From Hysterangium stoloniferum (Eukaryota > Basidiomycota > Agaricomycetes > Hysterangiales > Hysterangiaceae), in NCBI GenBank assembly GCA_015178975.1, contig WHVD01000027.1, positions 764,563 to 828,562 of the forward strand: a DNA stretch of 64,000 nt. The letters are read 5' to 3'. The translations under genes and the position numbers were made by a program. Positions 59,264-64,000 of the stretch are shown one piece after another. Under the pieces are notes generated by a model that searched no databases, was not told where the DNA came from, and saw only the letters and a list, made by a program, of their open reading frames with translations. How positions within the stretch are numbered: position 1 is the first letter of the stretch; the number at the start of each line of letters is the position of its first letter.

Positions 59264-60502
59264 TCACTCTGGTGGAAGGTCCTGAATAGGGCTACCCAAG
59301 GACACGCAATATGAATACGGAGAGTCGGGAGGGATACCCGGTGACGGCGGAAGTTGGGTCGGTACCGGTATAGCTTTCGGGGAGGGAGAGAGACGAGGCG
59401 CCAGAATCGGGGAAGGTTCGCGTTGGGCTGAGGGAGTGTGTGCCGGGTGGAGGATGGGAGGGGGCCTCGACATCCCAAGTGAGGTTGGGACCGGTACAGC
59501 TTTTGAAGAGGGAGGTAAATGAGGCGTTAGAATCGGGGCTGAAGGAGTGTGTGTAGGGTGAATGATGGGAAGGGGCCTCGACGTTGGCGAGAGATGTGGG
59601 ACCGGAATCGTGGAAGGTTCGCGTTCCAGTGACTGTTGACTAGGGCGGTGACCCCTCCATACTCTGGATGACGGTCTCCGCGTTTGTCTTTGGTTGGGGT
59701 CGCTGGTTACGAAGCGAACTTTAGACGGGAGAAGGAACCCTTCATGGCAATCCTCTCCCAGAGATCGGATGCTATACACGCCATTCCTGTTCTCGTCCTC
59801 CTCCTCATCCTCGTCCGAGGAAAACTCAATTGGTCCCCTACGGTATCCCTTTTCTTGTTGGGGCAGTGTTTGACCGTCCCCTCGGGTAAGAACTATGCGT
59901 TGCAACTTAATGTGTCGAAGTAGCTCCCAGTCGTAAAAGATGGTACCCTCCTTCTCCTTCCAGCTCTTGGTTCCCGTCATCCTAATACAAGGCGTCCCAC
60001 CCTCACTATCATCGGTCTCCGCGAAGTCGGCCCATTTCTCTCCCGTGGGGGGAAGGATCAGCACGGAAGCTCTGTTTCTGAATTGCACTCTGTACTCACG
60101 CCGCTGCCGCTTGGAGGGGACTCCTTCTCTTGCTCCCCTCGCCTCCTGTTGACTTCTATACTCAGCATGCCTTTCTCTTTTGCGGGTGAGTCTCCTTGCG
60201 TTGTGTTCTTCCATAAACATTTCCTGCTTCCGCATGCTAGCAGCGACTTCCTCAGATGACGGTCTGACGGAGGGGCCTAACGGCTTGCTCCAATCCATAC
60301 CGGTATTTTCCCCCCGCTCATCACCAAAGGAGAAAGTCGACAGGGGGGTTGATTCTTGGGTACCCCAATTGCTCTCGACATTGTCTGTACGAGGCATGTG
60401 GGTGATGAATCCCCCGCCGGTCGTGGATGTACTGGCTGTCGGGGCTCGCGGGACCTTTTTGAACTTAGGGAGGACTTGCTTGTTTTGTTGGAAAGGGAGC
60501 AT
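59264..60502 (-). CDS. Post-pol retroelement ORF, proximal half
   Basis: 412 codons from MLPFQQNKQVLPKF. Basic coiled segment (MRKQEMFMEEHNARRLTRKR), a moderately hydrophobic block (YRVQFRNRASVLILPPTGEK, then WADFAETD), an acidic stretch (SSDEDEEEDENRN), then a long Pro-rich tail with repeats of a PLPIIHPTHTPSAP-like unit. It ends in PPE-UGA. A TATATATATAAAAAA box lies on the minus strand at about 60607-60623, some 110 bp before the start, so it may have its own transcript. Function unknown. Confidence 0.72.
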   Translation of the reverse strand: MLPFQQNKQVLPKFKKVPRAPTASTSTTGGGFITHMPRTDNVESNWGTQESTPLSTFSFGDERGENTGMDWSKPLGPSVRPSSEEVAASMRKQEMFMEEHNARRLTRKRERHAEYRSQQEARGAREGVPSKRQRREYRVQFRNRASVLILPPTGEKWADFAETDDSEGGTPCIRMTGTKSWKEKEGTIFYDWELLRHIKLQRIVLTRGDGQTLPQQEKGYRRGPIEFSSDEDEEEDENRNGVYSIRSLGEDCHEGFLLPSKVRFVTSDPNQRQTRRPSSRVWRGHRPSQQSLEREPSTIPVPHLSPTSRPLPIIHPTHTPSAPILTPHLPPSSKAVPVPTSLGMSRPPPILHPAHTPSAQREPSPILAPRLSPSPKAIPVPTQLPPSPGIPPDSPYSYCVSLGSPIQDLPPE

Positions 60503-60850
60503 TATAGCACGATAAAAGTGGTGAAGTTGAAGATAGAGGGAAGGGCTGTAGATAGGTGAAGGATGTGGTGTGAAAGATAAAGAAAATTTATGCGAATTTA
60601 CGTGTACTTTTTTATATATATATTGAATTGAAACTCCGCTCGGTTGGTCGTTAAATAAAATTCATTAATTGTGGCCGGGTTTTGGGGAAATGTGTCCGCT
60701 GCCAATTAATGGTTGTCCCAATAGACCGAAGGGATAGAAAAATGAAAAAGAATAAAAGCCAATGAGATGGCTCACTGAATAACTGAGATATTTCTGAAAG
60801 GAAGTTACAAAGGAGAGGGAATAGATGATTCCTTGAGCGCATATATCCCG
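60503..60850. promoter_or_regulatory. Gap between pol and the downstream ORF
   Basis: AT-rich non-coding spacer inside the element containing the TATA-like box mentioned for the downstream ORF. Confidence 0.4.
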
Positions 60851-63800
60851 TTAAATGTTGAACAGCGCCTTGTACGCCCTCAGAAGTGCCAGAGCATTTC
60901 TAAGGTCAGTGCTGCTTAACCACGAATCCTCCTCGGGTCCATAACCTTTCCAGCGCACCTTAAATAGCAGACGATTTCGCTGTTTTCTATGTCCAACAAT
61001 AGCTTCGACTTCATATTCTTCATGATCTGATTTCAACGCTCTTAGGTTCTCAAGTTGGGGTCTCGGACCTAGCTTGGAAGGAGAGGGTTGATATTTCCGC
61101 AGATGATCCCGATTAATGACTGGATGCATAGGATACTCCGGGGGAATCTTAAGCCTAAATACTTGAGAGTTCAATTTCTCAAGGACCTCGAATGGTCCAA
61201 TCCGTCTTTGTATTAGTTTCTTCCCCGTTCCCTTGACTTCCACCAGTTCGAGGGAGTGGGGATTCACCAATACAAAGTCTCCCTCAGAGATATCTTCTAC
61301 AGGTCTTTGCTTCTTGTTATACGCTCGTGCTTGAATCTCTTGGGCTCGAGCGATTGAATCCCGCGCCATCTGCCGATGATTTTCTAGCTCGAGGATCCAT
61401 TGGTCGGCCATAGGGCTGTCTGATAGTTCTCTAGGAACTAGGGGCTCGTCACCTCCTAGGACTCGAGACATTCCTCTTGGGAGGTATCCCATTAATAAGA
61501 AGGCCGGGGAGTAGTTTGTGGAACTGTGAACAGTCGAGTTGTATGCGTGAACAACTACCTCAATCCACTGGGACCAGCTTTCCTTAGCAGAGGCACAATA
61601 GGCTCGAAGCACCTGTTCTATGGTCGCATTCATATTCTCCATTTGCCCATCCATTTGAGGATGATGAGCCGAAGATACCGCAAGGGTGGTACCATAGATC
61701 TTACAGACTTCCCGCCAAAACCTGCAGGTCCATCTCTTATCCCGGTCACAGATTATTCGAGAGGGCAGTCCGAAAGGGCTTGCTACCTGTTTGACAAATA
61801 TTCGTGCGAATCCTTCAGCCGTAAGGTTCGAAAAGGTAGGTATTGTAATAGCGTAACGCGTCAATTTATCAATGGCGATGAAGACTGCGGAATACGAATC
61901 CTTTCCTGAATCGGGTAGTCCAGTGATTAAGTCCATAGAAACTACCTCGAATGGCCTAAAAGGTACATCAGCCGGTCTGAGGGCTCCTTGACGAGCAGTG
62001 CGATCGACTTTGGTTTTTTGGCAGATATCGCAGGTACGCGCGTACGACACGCAATCTTGTAGCATTCTTGGCCAAAAGAACCGGTCTTTCATCAGGTTGA
62101 ACAACCGCTGGCCTCCGGCGTGTGCTCCCTCAAAAGGGTTATCATGTACCAACCTTAGAATCGAGTTAATCATGGTTCTGGGTACACAGACTCGACTTTT
62201 CCAGTCCGAGTCGCGAAAGTACAGGAGTCGGTTTGCTCCCACGAAGTAGTGAGAAGGAGTAACAACCGCGTTGGGTGAAGGGGTATCTAAAGCGTAGAGA
62301 TTCCTGAAAACCGGGTCCTTTGAATAACCCTCTAGAAATTTCTTTATATATCCCTCCTCGATGCTGATTAGTAGCTGAGGATGACGCAATGCGAAGTCAG
62401 ACTCGTCTTCCTGGTCGTTCCTTATTGCATTATGAGAATCCCATTCTGACCGTCGGACCTTTTGAGTTACTCCGAAAGGTTCCATAGAATCGAGTATGGT
62501 AGAGAAGACCGCTTTCTTAGCGGGTTCGTCCTTCCATAGTTTTTCCTCAGTACTCTTGTCCAGAGAGGTCGAGGTGATAGCCTGCAAATCATCTCTAATA
62601 GGGCTCATGAAAGCTGGTACCTGAGGGAGTCTGGACAGAGGATCCACGTTGCTGTGAACTCTCCCTGCTCGATGCAAATCTCGAGACCTGGAAATGCAGC
62701 GTATATTGCCCCCCATGCAGCTAGTCGACGATTAGTGTTCTCGTAAGATCTAGCCCATTGCAGAGCTGCATGGTCCGTAATGAGCAGGACATGTTCACCT
62801 TCAATGAAAGGTTGAAAGTGGACTAGTCCCTCCTTTGCTGCTAATGCTTCCCGTTCAGTAGCAGAATAGTTACGCTCAGCGCTTTTCAGCATGCGACTCC
62901 AATATGCAATGACTTGTTCAACAGTAACTTCGGTCGCCTCAAAAGTGGATCCCCACGAATCCGACCACTCAATCTCAGGCTGTTTGGTTTTGTACCGATG
63001 AACAAAGGATGGCACGTCCTGCGCACGGTCAAAAGCCAATTTGGCTTGGGCATAGATTTTAGTGTCCACTAAGTCTCCTAAAGCCATCTTCTGGACTTGT
63101 TGGAGGCAACAACCCAAGGCAAAATCCGAAGCGTCCGTATACAATCGGTAGGGCATCCCACTAACTGGATGTCCCAGCACTGGAGCTGATCCTAATGTGG
63201 TTTTAACATCCTCATAAGCTCGGACATGTTCAGTAGTCCACGTCCAGGGTGTTCCCTTTTTTAGGAGCGAGAATAAAGGGGACACCATCCATGAATAGAA
63301 TGGTATATATGCTGAAAAGTAAAGGACCATTCCAAGGAACCGTTGTAGATCAGAAACCTTAGTGGGTGGGGCCAATTCCAATATAGCGCGAACTTTCTCT
63401 TGGTGGGTTGAAAAACCCAGCTAGATACTTTATGACCCAATAACAATATCGAATTATATCCGATAAAACATTTCTTGGGAGAGAGAGTGATACCGGCCGA
63501 AGCGATAGCGCCAAGCACCTGATTCAGGTGAAGCAAATGATCATCCCAGTTCTTAGAGAATACGACTATGTCATCGATGTAGACTAAACAAAAAATCCAC
63601 AAGTAGGGTGCTAAAACTATTTGCATGACGCGCTGAAATGTGGAGGGGCCGTTTCTGAGCCCAAATGGCATCCTTTTAAATTGCCACAGCCCTCTATGGG
63701 ATCTAAAGGCTGTTTTGGGCTTATCGTCCTCCAACATTTCTAATTGAGTAAACCCGGCTAGTGCATCGAAAGAAGAAAGAACATTTGACCCCGACAGCGC

Positions 63801-64000
63801 CTGCATAATCTCCGATTGACGTGGTAAAGGGAATTCGTCTGGAACAGTGAGATGATTAAGTTTCCGATAGTCGATGACCACCCGCGGTTTACCATTGCGA
63901 TATACTACAAAGGCTGGCGCTCCCCAGGGGCTTTTAGATGGTTCCAATGACACCCTGTTCGAACCAGGTATCCATTTGCTCGTCTATAACTCTCCTATTG
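60851..64000 (-). pseudogene. Chromovirus pol: RT, RNase H, integrase, chromodomain
   Basis: RT (64000-63420): RVIDEQMDTWFEQGV, SPWGAPAFVV, RVVIDYRKLN, MPFGLRNGPSTFQ, catalytic VYIDDIVVFSK. RNase H (about 63380-62680): LYTDASDFALGC, ATEREALAAKEGL, LLITDHAALQW. Integrase (62640-61200): HHCC-type zinc finger (CDICQKTK), core acidic residues in MDLITGLP, ICDRDKRW and QMENMN. Chromodomain at the C-terminus (YEVEAIVGHRKQRNRLLFKV, then RWKGYGPEEDSW). The frame shifts at about 63948, 63415 and 62676. Upstream gag/protease lie outside the window. Confidence 0.92.

Larger units (their letters stand above)
57793..64000 (-). mobile_element. Ty3/Gypsy chromovirus-type retrotransposon (3' part)
   Basis: Minus-strand element running off the window. 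Order: protease/RT side beyond 64000, RT, RNase H, integrase, chromodomain, a 348-bp gap, an extra long ORF, a polypurine tract, then the 3' LTR (57793-58431). The insertion split a family D LTR. Pol is frameshifted, so this copy is unlikely to be autonomous. Confidence 0.9.

Noticed and set aside
58457-60502. Viral envelope-type gene
   Set aside because: Position fits, but there is no signal peptide, transmembrane segment, furin-like site or cysteine pattern.

Overview
The window comes from a filamentous basidiomycete, most likely a mushroom-forming agaricomycete. Genes carry many short introns (about 50-60 nt, GT...AG, with CTRAY-like branch sites). The proteins read as fungal, and several coding exons are only 7-21 nt long. 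I re-assembled exons by hand from reading frames and splice signals. Coordinates marked as spliced are my own models, checked only for frame consistency and family resemblance.

Bases 1-37.5k form a compact euchromatic block of 24 genes, alternating between divergent promoters (60-360 bp) and convergent 3' ends (26-200 bp). In order: pyrroline-5-carboxylate reductase (5' end outside the window), proteasome ATPase Rpt3, PP4 regulatory subunit 2, a nucleoside hydrolase, RNA polymerase III subunit Rpc11, a Fyv7-like rRNA-processing factor, eIF1, the tri-snRNP 27 kDa protein, a two-RRM protein, cap-binding protein Cbc2, a PAP2 lipid phosphatase, a Gyp7-type Rab GAP, ribosomal protein S21, aprataxin/Hnt3, a Gfo/Idh/MocA oxidoreductase, a small coiled-coil protein, an unrecognised 472-480 aa protein, a PIG-Y-like GPI subunit, the centrin-binding Sfi1, topoisomerase III, ribosome-assembly WD protein Nsa1, GID/CTLH ligase subunit Rmd5, and a pirin. 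Most are housekeeping genes for RNA, ribosome, proteasome and chromosome functions. I see no operon or biosynthetic cluster.

Bases 37.7k-50.1k are a transposon island containing no host gene I can support. It holds solo LTRs of four families, called A-D here, several with recognisable 5-bp target-site duplications and nested inside each other. It also holds two gag (CCHC) remnants, two 19-bp minisatellites and a 58-bp near-perfect foldback. A related inverted sequence pair (about 37722-37845 and 50005-50139) bounds the island.

Bases 50.1k-53.2k hold one amino-acid permease gene, split into many exons, several of them tiny.

Bases 55.0k-64.0k are a second transposon area. It ends in a chromodomain-bearing Ty3/Gypsy element on the minus strand that runs off the window. 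Its pol is broken by three frameshifts. Between pol and the 3' LTR lies an additional long reading frame (681 codons with one in-frame UGA). Remnants of it recur twice elsewhere in the window, so it belongs to the element family. That downstream reading frame, with its own TATA-like box, is the least explained coding sequence here.
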